A stretch of DNA of 35,284 bases from an uncultured bacterium (GCA_949291445.1 CASEVT010000005.1:1-35284), one strand, 5' to 3'. Counted from the stretch's first letter, positions 1 through 6,743 are shown. Numbers and translations: made by a program. The notes: generated by a model from the sequence alone, not told the origin.

Positions 1-2
1 AA

Positions 3-680
3 AACTCAATAAATAGTGATACTAAGCTTGTTTGTATAAACAATCCGAATAATCCGACCGGCGCATTGATAGACGTTGACACACTTATGCAAATTGTGGA
101 ACTTGCTGCAAAATATGATGCTTATATATTGTGTGATGAAGTTTACCGTGGACTTGGTAGCGCTACTATGCCGATTTCTATTGCTGATATCTATGAAAAG
201 GGCATTAGTGTTTCAAGTATGTCAAAAATTTTTTCTATGCCTGGATTAAGACTAGGTTGGGTTGCAACCCGTGACAATTACGTTCTTCAAGAATGCTTCA
301 AACATAGAGAGTATAACATGATTAGCTGCTCTATCTTTGATGAATCGGTTGCTGCATTAGCTTTGGATTATGCTGATGAAATTTTGATGCGTAACAACCT
401 AATCCTTTCTAAAAACTTAGAAATTTTAAATAATTGGGTTGAAAAAGAAAAACATTTCTCTTATATCAAACCTTCTGCAGGTACGACTGCTCTTTTATAT
501 TACGATTTTAATATCCCATCAAGAGAGTTTTGTGACATTGCGGCAAAAAAATACGGTATATTTATGACGCCAGGTGAATGCTTTGAAATGGAATATTGTG
601 TCAGGATTGGATTCGGACAACAGAGTGATATTTTTATTTCAGGCTTAAAAAAGTTGTCGGAGTTTGCTGCACAGCTTTAG
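3..680 (+). CDS. PLP-dependent class I/II aminotransferase, 3' part
   Basis: Partial gene that enters from the left edge. The reading frame is open from base 3, so the true start lies outside the window and the internal TTG at 66 is not a start. The visible part begins with the NNPNNPTG loop typical of class I/II aminotransferases. It is followed by CDEVYRG, which holds the Asp and Tyr that contact the pyridine ring of PLP, and by SSMSKIFSMPGLRLGW, which carries the Schiff-base lysine. These are family-level motifs for a cytosolic fold type I enzyme that moves an amino group between an amino acid and a 2-oxo acid. The donor and acceptor cannot be told from this fragment. It ends in TAG one base before the stop codon of the convergent gene. 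Confidence 0.9.
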   Translation, partial: NSINSDTKLVCINNPNNPTGALIDVDTLMQIVELAAKYDAYILCDEVYRGLGSATMPISIADIYEKGISVSSMSKIFSMPGLRLGWVATRDNYVLQECFKHREYNMISCSIFDESVAALALDYADEILMRNNLILSKNLEILNNWVEKEKHFSYIKPSAGTTALLYYDFNIPSREFCDIAAKKYGIFMTPGECFEMEYCVRIGFGQQSDIFISGLKKLSEFAAQL

Positions 681-681
681 T

Positions 682-1545
682 CTAGTAATAAACTTTATAA
701 TTCTTTCTTGGTGTCACAACAGCCTGACCCCCCGGCAACACTCTTAGCAGCGGGACTGCTAAACCAAATAAAAACGGGGTTGTCGCAAGTTCTGCAAGTC
801 CGATCCAAGGAGAAAGAGTGTATCCACTACTGTTTAGGTTGCCGGATAAATTAATGGTTTTTCCATTTGTATCGATTAGTTGAAATTTTTCAATTGTCAT
901 CTCTGCAGGTGCTCCTCCCATTGCTCTTGGTGAAACTTCTCCTATTTTTGCAATAACTCGACTGTTTTTAGGGATAACTACTTTTCCGTCTTTTTTTACG
1001 TCTTTTACTACTCTAAATTCTACTGTCTGACCAAGTTCCGGTAATGAAATTTTGTATGTTTCATCTGTGTTGCTTATTTTTAGACGTGAATTTTTTGTCC
1101 GTATTTTTTTTACGGGTTTTAATACGACTTCCACTCCGGTATCATCTCGTTCTATTCCATTATATACAGGTTTTTTAAAATCTATATTGTTTTCCGTGAA
1201 CACAATTTCTTCATCTTGGATGTATTCTTTTTTATATTTTTTCTTTTGTTCTTTTCTAGTGATTATCTCTTTTGGTAATTCTTCTTTTATCGGGACATTT
1301 TTATATGTTATTTTTGTATATCCTGTTGATTTTAATGTTTTTATTGCTTCATCTTCTATCAGTGGAATTTCAAATTCCTTGTTTTTAACTTTTTTCTTCT
1401 GTTGAGTTATTTTTTTTGTGTAGCTTACATTTCCGTAGTAGCGGTTTTCTTTTTTATTTTTTTTAGGTGCCGCTACTGATTTCACGGTTGCACTAATCAG
1501 TGTAAAAGAAATTATCAAGGCTATACTAAGAAATTTTTTGAACAT
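682..1545 (-). CDS. Secreted or envelope protein of unknown function with C-terminal beta-rich domain
   Basis: A 287-residue protein that I do not recognise as a named family. It opens with a clear signal peptide (MFKKFLSIALIISFTLISAT, then a small-residue cleavage region near VAAP). Residues about 30-150 are very rich in Lys and Glu and look low in structure. The last 120 residues look folded: PKNSRVIAKIGEVSP is followed by TIEKFQLIDTNGKTINLSG and a hydrophobic tail. A similar layout (P-x-x-S-x-V-x-x-K-x-x-E-V, then a beta strand) occurs near the C-terminus of the SLH protein at 14230-16323. The start is one base after the stop of the upstream degenerate-peptidase gene, so the two are probably co-translated. 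Export to the periplasm or outer membrane is inferred. Confidence 0.75.
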   Translation of the reverse strand: MFKKFLSIALIISFTLISATVKSVAAPKKNKKENRYYGNVSYTKKITQQKKKVKNKEFEIPLIEDEAIKTLKSTGYTKITYKNVPIKEELPKEIITRKEQKKKYKKEYIQDEEIVFTENNIDFKKPVYNGIERDDTGVEVVLKPVKKIRTKNSRLKISNTDETYKISLPELGQTVEFRVVKDVKKDGKVVIPKNSRVIAKIGEVSPRAMGGAPAEMTIEKFQLIDTNGKTINLSGNLNSSGYTLSPWIGLAELATTPFLFGLAVPLLRVLPGGQAVVTPRKNYKVYY

Positions 1546-1546
1546 A

Positions 1547-2227
1547 CTACACTTTTTCCTTATTTGTTTTTGATTTTTTCATTTTAACCCGTTCTTTTTG
1601 AATTTTTCGTATTTGTGCACGTTCGGTTTTGCTTGTATGTAAAAAATGTTGGTAGGCATCATTTTTCAGATATTCATTATGTGCCAGATATTGCGGATAT
1701 TTTTCATAAATGTGCTTATATACGTAAGCAACTCTTTCCGAGCCTTTGTAGTGGGTATAATCTATTAATCCTGTTTCAGGTGTCGTTTTATTTATATATG
1801 TAATCATGCCAATCGGGTTGTATCCCGCATTGACCATGTAGTCCACGGCTTTTTTATCTGATTTTTTGTCGTATTTTAATGGTGAAAATCCCATTGTGCA
1901 TAGTCTAAAAAGATTGTGCTTTTTGTCTATTAACAAAGCCAGCTCCTTGCTTATTGCGGCTGCTAATTCGTTTTCATCTTCAATAAAAGGGAGCATTCCC
2001 TTATACAACCTTATAACCGCATCGTGGCTGTGTGTAACTTTGACTTTATTTTCCGGTACGTAGTAAAAAACAACGCGTTTTTCTATATTATTCGCATTTA
2101 GTATTTTTACTCCGGTTTGCATCACATCTTTTTGATAACCTGATTCCTTGTCGAGTATCAGTTCGTCCGCAAATACTTCTGTTGATAGCAGCAATAATGT
2201 TATCAATACCCAACAAATTCTCATCAT
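1547..2227 (-). CDS. Exported M48-like protein with degenerate zinc site (probable pseudo-peptidase)
   Basis: About 226 residues with an N-terminal signal sequence (MMRICWVLITLLLLSTEVFA). The middle resembles periplasmic M48 metallopeptidases: IRLYKGMLPF, then EDENELAAAISKEL, where active members have the HExxH zinc motif. Here the segment reads KELAL (about residues 94-98), so both histidines are missing. The downstream ExxxD element is also altered (KKSDKKAVDYMVNAGYNP; the Glu is lost, the Asp and the AGYNP turn are kept). I infer a catalytically dead relative that keeps the fold. The ATG at 2227 is preferred over the upstream TTG at 2242 because the signal peptide begins cleanly there. It lies about 40 bases downstream of the structured RNA candidate and directly before another exported protein. 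Confidence 0.7.
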   Translation of the reverse strand: MMRICWVLITLLLLSTEVFADELILDKESGYQKDVMQTGVKILNANNIEKRVVFYYVPENKVKVTHSHDAVIRLYKGMLPFIEDENELAAAISKELALLIDKKHNLFRLCTMGFSPLKYDKKSDKKAVDYMVNAGYNPIGMITYINKTTPETGLIDYTHYKGSERVAYVYKHIYEKYPQYLAHNEYLKNDAYQHFLHTSKTERAQIRKIQKERVKMKKSKTNKEKV

Positions 2228-2261
2228 AATTCTTTCATACAAAGTTTAAAATATAATACTG

Positions 2262-2364
2262 AAAAGCTCCTAAGTCATGCCGGACTAGCTGCCTTTATTT
2301 GTGAGGTGGAAGTTTAGCTCCGTACTAATCTGTTGTTCCTCGCAAATTAAGCACGACTTAAGAG
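2262..2364 (-). ncRNA. Candidate structured RNA (sRNA or leader) with nested long-range helices
   Basis: The 14-base arms 2351-2364 and 2267-2280 pair completely in minus-strand RNA, with two G-U wobbles. The same positions are C-A mismatches in plus-strand RNA, which favours the minus strand. A second helix nests inside (2338-2347 with 2297-2306, ten positions, one mismatch), closing a 31-base loop. A consensus promoter at 2396-2367 would start transcription near 2359-2362, at the base of the outer helix. A run of four T follows the 3' arm. A local hairpin (2288-2270, CTAGTC with GACTTAG) would compete with the outer helix. It may be a free small RNA or the leader of the gene starting at 2227. 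I do not recognise a known family. Confidence 0.5.
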
Positions 2365-2366
2365 TA

Positions 2367-2396
2367 ATTATAACTTTGCGAAAATTCTGCTGTCAA
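2367..2396 (-). promoter_or_regulatory. Consensus sigma-70 promoter for the structured RNA / downstream operon
   Basis: On the minus strand the -35 box is a perfect TTGACA (2396-2391) and the -10 box a perfect TATAAT (2372-2367), with an 18-base spacer. It starts right after the stop codon of the TM2 gene and points to the RNA at 2262-2364 and the two exported-protein genes beyond it. Confidence 0.75.
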
Positions 2397-2407
2397 TTAA
2401 ATGTGAT

Positions 2408-2713
2408 TTATTGTAATTTTTTTGCCAAAGAAGAATCTTCTGCATCCTTATATGAACCTGTAAGTATTGAGATTAGGTCAATTAACCACCATATACCCAA
2501 ACCGCCTAAAGTTATGAGTTGCAAAAAACCGATGCCTTTATAACCTGTGTAAAAACGGTGAGCTCCCAGATATCCCAGAAATATGCACAATAAAAGTGTT
2601 GTTGTCCAAGAGTATCTGCCTTGATGCCAAATTGACGGATCAAATGTATGACCGCAGCTTGCGCATTCACTTGTGTATTCTAAAAGTTGCCTTCCGCATT
2701 TTGGACAAAACAT
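2408..2713 (-). CDS. TM2 domain membrane protein with N-terminal zinc ribbon
   Basis: A 101-residue protein. Residues 1-22 form a zinc ribbon with two CxxC pairs (CPKC at 3-6 and CASC at 17-20). Residues about 38-90 are a TM2 domain: two hydrophobic segments around the signature GYLGAHRFYTGYKGIG. TM2 proteins sit in the cytoplasmic membrane and their biochemical role is mostly unknown; the ribbon would face the cytoplasm. It lies 33 bases downstream of the FtsB/DivIC-like gene and probably shares its promoter. Family assignment is secure, function is not. Confidence 0.85.
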   Translation of the reverse strand: MFCPKCGRQLLEYTSECASCGHTFDPSIWHQGRYSWTTTLLLCIFLGYLGAHRFYTGYKGIGFLQLITLGGLGIWWLIDLISILTGSYKDAEDSSLAKKLQ

Positions 2714-2746
2714 ATCATTCTCCTCTTCTAAATTAAATATAATAAG

Positions 2747-3127
2747 TTATTTGTGTTTCTTTTTCGATTTGCTTTTTTCATCAGTAGTTTGTTGCTGTGG
2801 TTTATTAATGATTACCAGAACTTCATCCTCGCCTGCCATTTTCAAATTGTTTCTGGCAATGGCTTCCAAGCTTTTCATTGAGTTAAAGTCTTCCAGCTCT
2901 TCTTTCAACCTCTGGTTCTCTGCGTAAGCCTGTTTATTAAGTTCTTTCATTTTCTTAATTTTGCCGTGATAGCTTATGCTTTTGGTTATATTATTAAACG
3001 CACTTATACCGATTTGAGCAAGACAAATCAGAAGCACTATTGTTAAGAATGAATAATAAAAACGAATTTTGTTTTTACGTTTATTATTCTTCGCCTGAGT
3101 TTTTTGGATTAAGTCAGGTTTTTGCAC
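2747..3127 (-). CDS. FtsB/DivIC-like septum formation initiator
   Basis: A 126-residue bitopic protein with a basic cytoplasmic N-terminus (residues 1-23), one membrane segment (about 24-45, YYSFLTIVLLICLAQIGISA) and a periplasmic coiled coil (about 55-90, KKMKELNKQAYAENQRLKEE). The segment EAIARNNLKMAGEDEVLVII matches the conserved end of the FtsB/DivIC family. In other bacteria these proteins join FtsL and FtsQ/DivIB at the division site and help activate septal peptidoglycan synthesis. The start codon is GTG, preceded by an AGGG-type ribosome site. A promoter at 3212-3184 lies just upstream. The lysine-rich tail after residue 110 is longer than usual. Confidence 0.8.
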   Translation of the reverse strand: MQKPDLIQKTQAKNNKRKNKIRFYYSFLTIVLLICLAQIGISAFNNITKSISYHGKIKKMKELNKQAYAENQRLKEELEDFNSMKSLEAIARNNLKMAGEDEVLVIINKPQQQTTDEKSKSKKKHK

Positions 3128-3183
3128 GATTTCTTTTCCCTATTCCTTCCCCTGCCGGTTACTCCTGAATTAAACACGAAGAC

Positions 3184-3212
3184 ATTATAGCTTCAAAATG
3201 GTGCTTTGTAAA
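3184..3212 (-). promoter_or_regulatory. Sigma-70-type promoter for the FtsB-like / TM2 pair
   Basis: Minus-strand TTTACA (3212-3207), 17-base spacer, then a perfect TATAAT (3189-3184). It lies between the end of the Bax inhibitor-like gene and the GTG start of the FtsB-like gene, giving a leader of about 50 bases. Confidence 0.65.
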
Positions 3213-3222
3213 CCAAGGCGGA

Positions 3223-3960
3223 TTAACGGTCTTTTAATCTCGATAACAATCTTAAAATTTCAAGATATAACCATACCATCGTAACCATTAATCCAAAAGC
3301 ACCATACCATTCAAAGTGCTTGGGTAATAAATTTTCCTCACCTTTAATGATAAAATCAAAATCTAAAATTAGGCTTAATGATGCTACTGCAACGATAACT
3401 ACGCTTATTCCAATGCTTAAAGGTGTTGAGTTATACATAAAAGTAAGCGGATGACCGAATAATGTTGCAATTATGTTAATAAGATATAATCCCATGATAG
3501 AGATTAGCGCGGTCATAATAACGCTTCTAAAACGTTGTGTAGCTTGAATAAGTTTTGTCTTAAACAAAAAAAGCATAACAAAAAGAGCTATGAATGTTCC
3601 TGCAATAGCTTGAAGTGCAATCCCAGGATATTGTGCTTCAAATATCATAGAAATTCCACCAAGAAATGCGCCTTCTGCAAAAGCATATACCGGCGCAAGG
3701 TATGGCGCTGTTTTAGGCTTGAATGATATTATCAATGCAAGAATAAATCCGACAATCAAACCAACGGTTCCGACCATCATAACCTTATCAGCATAGCCCA
3801 TAAATGCTTCATATACGACGGCACCGGCTGATACAGCAAGGATTAGAAACAATATAAACGCTTTGTTTATGGTTCCTGATACACTCATTGGTGCAGTGCC
3901 TATCATCTGGGCGTTATCAAATCTATCTCCTGAAAAAACGGGGTTTGAACTTCTAAACAT
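3223..3960 (-). CDS. Bax inhibitor-1/YccA family integral membrane protein
   Basis: A 245-residue multi-pass membrane protein. The N-terminus MFRSSNPVFSGDRFDN is the soluble lead-in seen in the bacterial Bax inhibitor-1/YccA subfamily. It is followed by about seven hydrophobic segments, with the conserved region YAFAEGAFLGGISMIFE around residues 85-101 and LILDFDFIIKGEE near the C-terminus. Relatives form calcium-leak channels or modulate membrane proteases such as FtsH. The role here cannot be told from sequence. Length and topology are normal for the family. A GAGGAG-type ribosome site precedes the ATG. It appears to be its own transcription unit, since a promoter follows its stop codon. 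Confidence 0.85.
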   Translation of the reverse strand: MFRSSNPVFSGDRFDNAQMIGTAPMSVSGTINKAFILFLILAVSAGAVVYEAFMGYADKVMMVGTVGLIVGFILALIISFKPKTAPYLAPVYAFAEGAFLGGISMIFEAQYPGIALQAIAGTFIALFVMLFLFKTKLIQATQRFRSVIMTALISIMGLYLINIIATLFGHPLTFMYNSTPLSIGISVVIVAVASLSLILDFDFIIKGEENLLPKHFEWYGAFGLMVTMVWLYLEILRLLSRLKDR

Positions 3961-4026
3961 ATTTTACTCCTCTTTTCCCTTTCTGTCATTAAATCTTTAT
4001 CATATATGCGAACAAAAATCAATTCA

Positions 4027-4782
4027 TCAGTCGTTCTGTTGCAAAAAACTGTTGACGACATAATATCCCATATAATATCCGGCTACAGCCGGAACAAAGG
4101 CTGTTGAACCAGGCGTGTACTTTTTGAAGCAAAAATGCTCTCCGTCTTTTGTTTTTATATTTTCTTCATTGCATATTTTTTCAGTACAATTAGGTGATTC
4201 CTCGCTTATTACGGCGGTAATGCCTTCTGTTATCCCTTTTTTTTGCAAGTTATAAAGAACATTCTTACAAAATGTACATTTTGTCTTTCCTATTTCTGAA
4301 ATATCCACAATGTGTAATTTTGTGGGATCTTTTCTATTGCCTGCTCCCATTGATGTTATTACCGGAATGTTATTGTTTTTGCAGTATTCGAGTAGTTCAA
4401 TCTTTGAGCGCATTGTGTCTATTGCATCTACCACAAAATCAGGTTTTATGTTGAATATTTCTTCATTAAGTCTGGAATTGTAAAAATTGTCGAATATACG
4501 GAGGTTTATTCTGGTGTTAATGTCTTCAAGCCGGAGTTTAAACAATTCGGTTTTTTTACTTCCTATTGTGGAGTGTAATGCGATTAGTTGTCTGTTTATG
4601 TTACTTTCTGAAACCTTATCAAAATCTACAAGCGTAAAATTCCCTATACCGGCACGTGCCATAGACTCGACGGCAAATCCCCCGACTCCCCCAAGCCCAA
4701 AAACAAAGATGTGCTTATTTTGCAAGATGGCTTGTCCTTCTTTGCCCCAAATAAGCTCGTTTCTTGAAAATAATTCCGACAT
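4027..4782 (-). CDS. tcdA: TcdA/CsdL-like tRNA threonylcarbamoyladenosine dehydratase (ThiF/E1 family)
   Basis: About 251 residues. An N-terminal adenylation domain carries the nucleotide-binding loop GLGGVGGFAVES (about residues 29-40), followed by VDFDKVSESNINRQ with the Asp and Arg/Asn pair that bind ATP in E1-like enzymes. The order matches TcdA, which adenylates and cyclises t6A to ct6A at tRNA position 37. CTFC and further cysteines near SEESPNC could bind zinc or serve as the reactive cysteine. The ATG at 4782 is chosen because MSELFSRNELIWG is the normal family start and it sits one base after the stop codon of the upstream gene. A more general ThiF/MoeB-like role is the alternative. 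Confidence 0.8.
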   Translation of the reverse strand: MSELFSRNELIWGKEGQAILQNKHIFVFGLGGVGGFAVESMARAGIGNFTLVDFDKVSESNINRQLIALHSTIGSKKTELFKLRLEDINTRINLRIFDNFYNSRLNEEIFNIKPDFVVDAIDTMRSKIELLEYCKNNNIPVITSMGAGNRKDPTKLHIVDISEIGKTKCTFCKNVLYNLQKKGITEGITAVISEESPNCTEKICNEENIKTKDGEHFCFKKYTPGSTAFVPAVAGYYMGYYVVNSFLQQND

Positions 4783-4783
4783 C

Positions 4784-5110
4784 TTAGTCCTTGACCGACA
4801 TGCACAAACCTTCCATAACATGAACGTAATCCGATTCAGGAAGTGTCGAAACCGTTTTCATTGCCATAGAAAGATTTTTATTTCTGTCATACCATCTTCT
4901 GTTTTGATTGGACTGGTACAATCCCAGAACTCTCCTGAGCCCCAAACTTAAGGGTGATTCTGAGTTTTCTTTGTTCACGTTTTTAATTGCTGATGCAACA
5001 TCGAGCATATCTTTTGCTATCTTTTTCTGTGCTTCCGGAGACAATTTTTGCAAAAGCTCCAATGCTCGCTCTGTTTCTATGAACTTGTCATACCAACGTT
5101 TGTTTTCCAA
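4784..5110 (-). CDS. Small protein with an internal RWYD duplication, co-transcribed with tcdA
   Basis: A 108-residue soluble protein that I do not recognise. It contains two related halves: NKRWYDKFIETERALELLQ (near residue 3) and NRRWYDRNKNLSMAMKTV (near residue 70), each followed by an amphipathic helix and LSPE or LPES. The start is TTG at 5110, supported by AGGAG seven bases upstream. The stop codon lies one base before the tcdA start, so expression is probably coupled. No signal peptide or membrane segment is visible. A promoter lies at 5165-5138. Binding to a nucleic acid or protein partner of the neighbouring enzyme would be speculation. Confidence 0.75.
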   Translation of the reverse strand: MENKRWYDKFIETERALELLQKLSPEAQKKIAKDMLDVASAIKNVNKENSESPLSLGLRRVLGLYQSNQNRRWYDRNKNLSMAMKTVSTLPESDYVHVMEGLCMSVKD

Positions 5111-5137
5111 TCGTCTGCTCCTGTTTCCGATAGCAAC

Positions 5138-5165
5138 ATTATAACTTTTTTCTCATAAAAGACAA
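5138..5165 (-). promoter_or_regulatory. Sigma-70-type promoter for the RWYD protein / tcdA operon
   Basis: Minus-strand TTGTCT (5165-5160), 16-base spacer, perfect TATAAT (5143-5138). It lies 14 bases beyond the terminator hairpin that closes the upstream minus-strand unit and about 30 bases before the TTG start. Confidence 0.65.
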
Positions 5166-5178
5166 TGTACTTCTGAAT

Positions 5179-5204
5179 AAAAAAGAGCTGGTTTTCAGCT
5201 CTTT
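5179..5204 (-). terminator. Rho-independent terminator, minus strand
   Basis: Perfect 9-bp stem (5196-5204 with 5182-5190) and a five-base loop, followed on the minus strand by six T. It would end transcription coming from the unknown membrane-protein gene at 5410-6363. The stop codon of the broken small ORF at 5195-5368 falls inside the hairpin. Confidence 0.8.
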
Positions 5205-5368
5205 GATTTGGTTTTGTCCAAATCTCCTCCCAATATATTTTTAAAGTAATTAGCAACTTCGTTTGTCTTGAGTCTATTAAACCATTGAAATCCGGATTTG
5301 TGAAGAGTTTGCGCAGTATTTTTTTTGTAAAAAAAATTAACGATTCATGAAATTTCAGACAGGGACAT
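5195..5368 (-). pseudogene. Possible relic of a small ORF with an in-frame TGA
   Basis: The ATG at 5368 begins MSLSEIS, then an in-frame TGA (5347-5345), then about 49 codons that read like normal protein (including TLHKSGFQWFNRLKTNEV and YFKNILGGDLDK). The frame ends in TGA at 5197, inside the terminator hairpin. No clear ribosome site precedes the ATG, and runs of eight T and eight A lie within the frame. This could be a decayed small gene or a chance open stretch. It fills most of the 299-base gap between 5110 and 5410; nothing else is evident there besides the promoter and terminator. Confidence 0.25.
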
Positions 5369-5409
5369 GGTTTCACATGTATTGAAAAAATTAATATTTG
5401 TTTACAAAT

Positions 5410-6363
5410 CTATTTTAAATGCATGTTGTTTTCAATTTTATTTTCAGCATATTTGCCAATACCCATACCAAAAGCCATACCTAAAAGTGTTGAAAGCGCG
5501 ATAAATGGATATTTTGCATAATCTTTCCATTGTTTTGTTATTGCGGTTGCGATTGATATAAAGAAAGTTGGGACAATAGCGTTGGCTATAAGTGAGTAGG
5601 ATGTTTTTTTGATTCTGTCTGAAAATTCGTTTATCTTATTAATTTCAAACCCTTGTACTGCAGTCATGGGAAAATCCAATGCTCTCATGACCGGTAAAAA
5701 CGATATTGATGCAAAAACCTTGTTTGCCGGATCTTTTGAAAACTCTTTGTTTATGTAGTTGAGATAATTGTAACTCGTTTTTGAATTGACCGGTTGAGAC
5801 TGTGAATGTGATGTTTCAGGTGCAGTCTTTCTCATTTCTTCTTTTTTCTTTTCTATTTCTTCGTTGTTTTGTTTGATTAATGTCCTGCATATAAGTTCAT
5901 TACCTGCAAATGCGGCTATAATCGCACTGATAGTTATGAACGTGGCACTCATGCATTCCTTTACGGCTTTTTCTATGTGAACAAGTGAATTACGCATTAA
6001 TTGCGGTGTGAGTATCGACAATGCAGTACTCTTCGTCTGCGGTTTGATTATTTTCTGATATATAGGAGTAATTTTTTCTTTTACAAATTTCTTGTTTGCA
6101 ATGTTTTTTATACCCTTTGTTATTAATCTTGCCGTATTTTCTACAATTGGTATATTGGGAATCTTTTTTAAAACGGCAATCGAGCCTGCATATCCGGCTG
6201 CTGATGAGAACAAAACGGTTATATCCTTTATCAGAGTTTTATTTTTCTTATCAGGCTCGGCGGACAAGTAGTCAGTGTAAGCTTTTCTGCCCCCTACTGC
6301 TACAAATACAACGGGAGCAAGATATTTCGGCTTTGTTAATGTGGATAATTCTATCGGTTTCAT
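5410..6363 (-). CDS. Multi-pass membrane protein of unknown function
   Basis: A 317-residue protein that I cannot place in a family. Hydrophobic segments lie at about residues 45-68, 133-155, 245-270 and 282-303, with basic stretches between them (ITKGIKNIANKKFVKEKI). A Lys/Glu-rich and Ser/Gln-rich linker follows the second segment (EEIEKKKEEMRK). There is no cleavable signal peptide. Gly-rich helices such as LLGMAFGMGIGKYAE near the C-terminus suggest close helix packing. GGAAG lies upstream of the ATG at a workable distance. It is a single-gene unit closed by the terminator at 5179-5204. It may be specific to this lineage. Confidence 0.65.
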   Translation of the reverse strand: MKPIELSTLTKPKYLAPVVFVAVGGRKAYTDYLSAEPDKKNKTLIKDITVLFSSAAGYAGSIAVLKKIPNIPIVENTARLITKGIKNIANKKFVKEKITPIYQKIIKPQTKSTALSILTPQLMRNSLVHIEKAVKECMSATFITISAIIAAFAGNELICRTLIKQNNEEIEKKKEEMRKTAPETSHSQSQPVNSKTSYNYLNYINKEFSKDPANKVFASISFLPVMRALDFPMTAVQGFEINKINEFSDRIKKTSYSLIANAIVPTFFISIATAITKQWKDYAKYPFIALSTLLGMAFGMGIGKYAENKIENNMHLK

Positions 6364-6486
6364 TTCTGTTCTTCCAAGGATACAATGGCGCTCAAGCTAA
6401 AAAATTGTACCTTTTAAGTTCGTTTTTAATAATAATTTACATCAATTTTATTAAGAATTGTAAATTTAATACTTAAAACTGCAATT

Positions 6487-6515
6487 TTGAAATCATTATA
6501 TACTTTATATATATA
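6487..6515 (+). promoter_or_regulatory. Putative sigma-70 promoter for the C-rich small RNA
   Basis: TTGAAA (6487-6492), 17-base spacer, TATATA (6510-6515). The predicted start near 6522 would give an RNA of about 110 bases ending at the terminator at 6607-6631. The region is AT-rich, so chance matches are likely and confidence is moderate. Confidence 0.4.
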
Positions 6516-6521
6516 CGAGAT

Positions 6522-6631
6522 ATAAAAAGTTTTTTAAATAAGATGAGACTTTCACACTACCTACCTAACTAACTAACTTCCTACCTTCCCTTCCTATTAA
6601 AGTATTGCTCCAGAAAATGGAGCTTTTTTTT
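6522..6631 (+). ncRNA. Candidate small RNA with C-rich unpaired core
   Basis: No plus-strand gene lies between 680 and this point, yet a strong plus-strand terminator sits at 6607-6631 and a promoter-like pair at 6487-6515. Between them, bases about 6553-6597 are almost free of G and built from CCTA/CTAA/CCTT units (for example CTACCTAACTAAC and TTCCTACCTTCCC). Such stretches stay single-stranded and can pair with purine-rich ribosome sites. A nine-codon mini-ORF starts at the ATG at 6543 (MRLSHYLPN) without a visible ribosome site. A leader peptide with attenuation of the downstream gene is therefore an alternative. Confidence 0.45.
6607..6631 (+). terminator. Rho-independent terminator, plus strand
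   Basis: Stem GCTCCA (6607-6612) with TGGAGC (6618-6623), loop of five bases, then eight T (6624-6631). It has no upstream plus-strand protein gene, which supports a small RNA or attenuator here. Confidence 0.75.
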
Positions 6632-6716
6632 ATGTAAATTTAGTGTTTTTATATGATAATACAAAGTGGGCGATGGTAAAGCAGAGATTATAGCTTAACA
6701 AAACTTTATATAAAAT

Positions 6717-6743
6717 TAAAGTTTTTTAAATTTTTGCCGATAT
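6717..6743 (+). promoter_or_regulatory. Sigma-28 (FliA)-type promoter
   Basis: TAAAGTTT (6717-6724), 11-base spacer, GCCGATAT (6736-6743). This matches 15 of 16 positions of the FliA consensus (TAAAGTTT, N11, GCCGATAA) with the exact spacing. It points at the winged-helix gene 41 bases downstream, and a FliA-family sigma gene lies directly beyond that gene. The left arm of an inverted repeat (6700-6708) mirrors the -35 part, so a repressor might also bind here. Confidence 0.75.

Noticed and set aside
1052-1405. Plus-strand frame of 117 codons
   Set aside because: It lies wholly inside a minus-strand gene with a signal peptide and good codon pattern. The plus frame is Phe/Ser-rich shadow translation.
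5077-5376. Open frame of 99 codons on the minus strand
   Set aside because: It starts at a GTG without a ribosome site, runs through a promoter and a terminator and overlaps the start of the next gene. A different frame in the same place reads more like protein.
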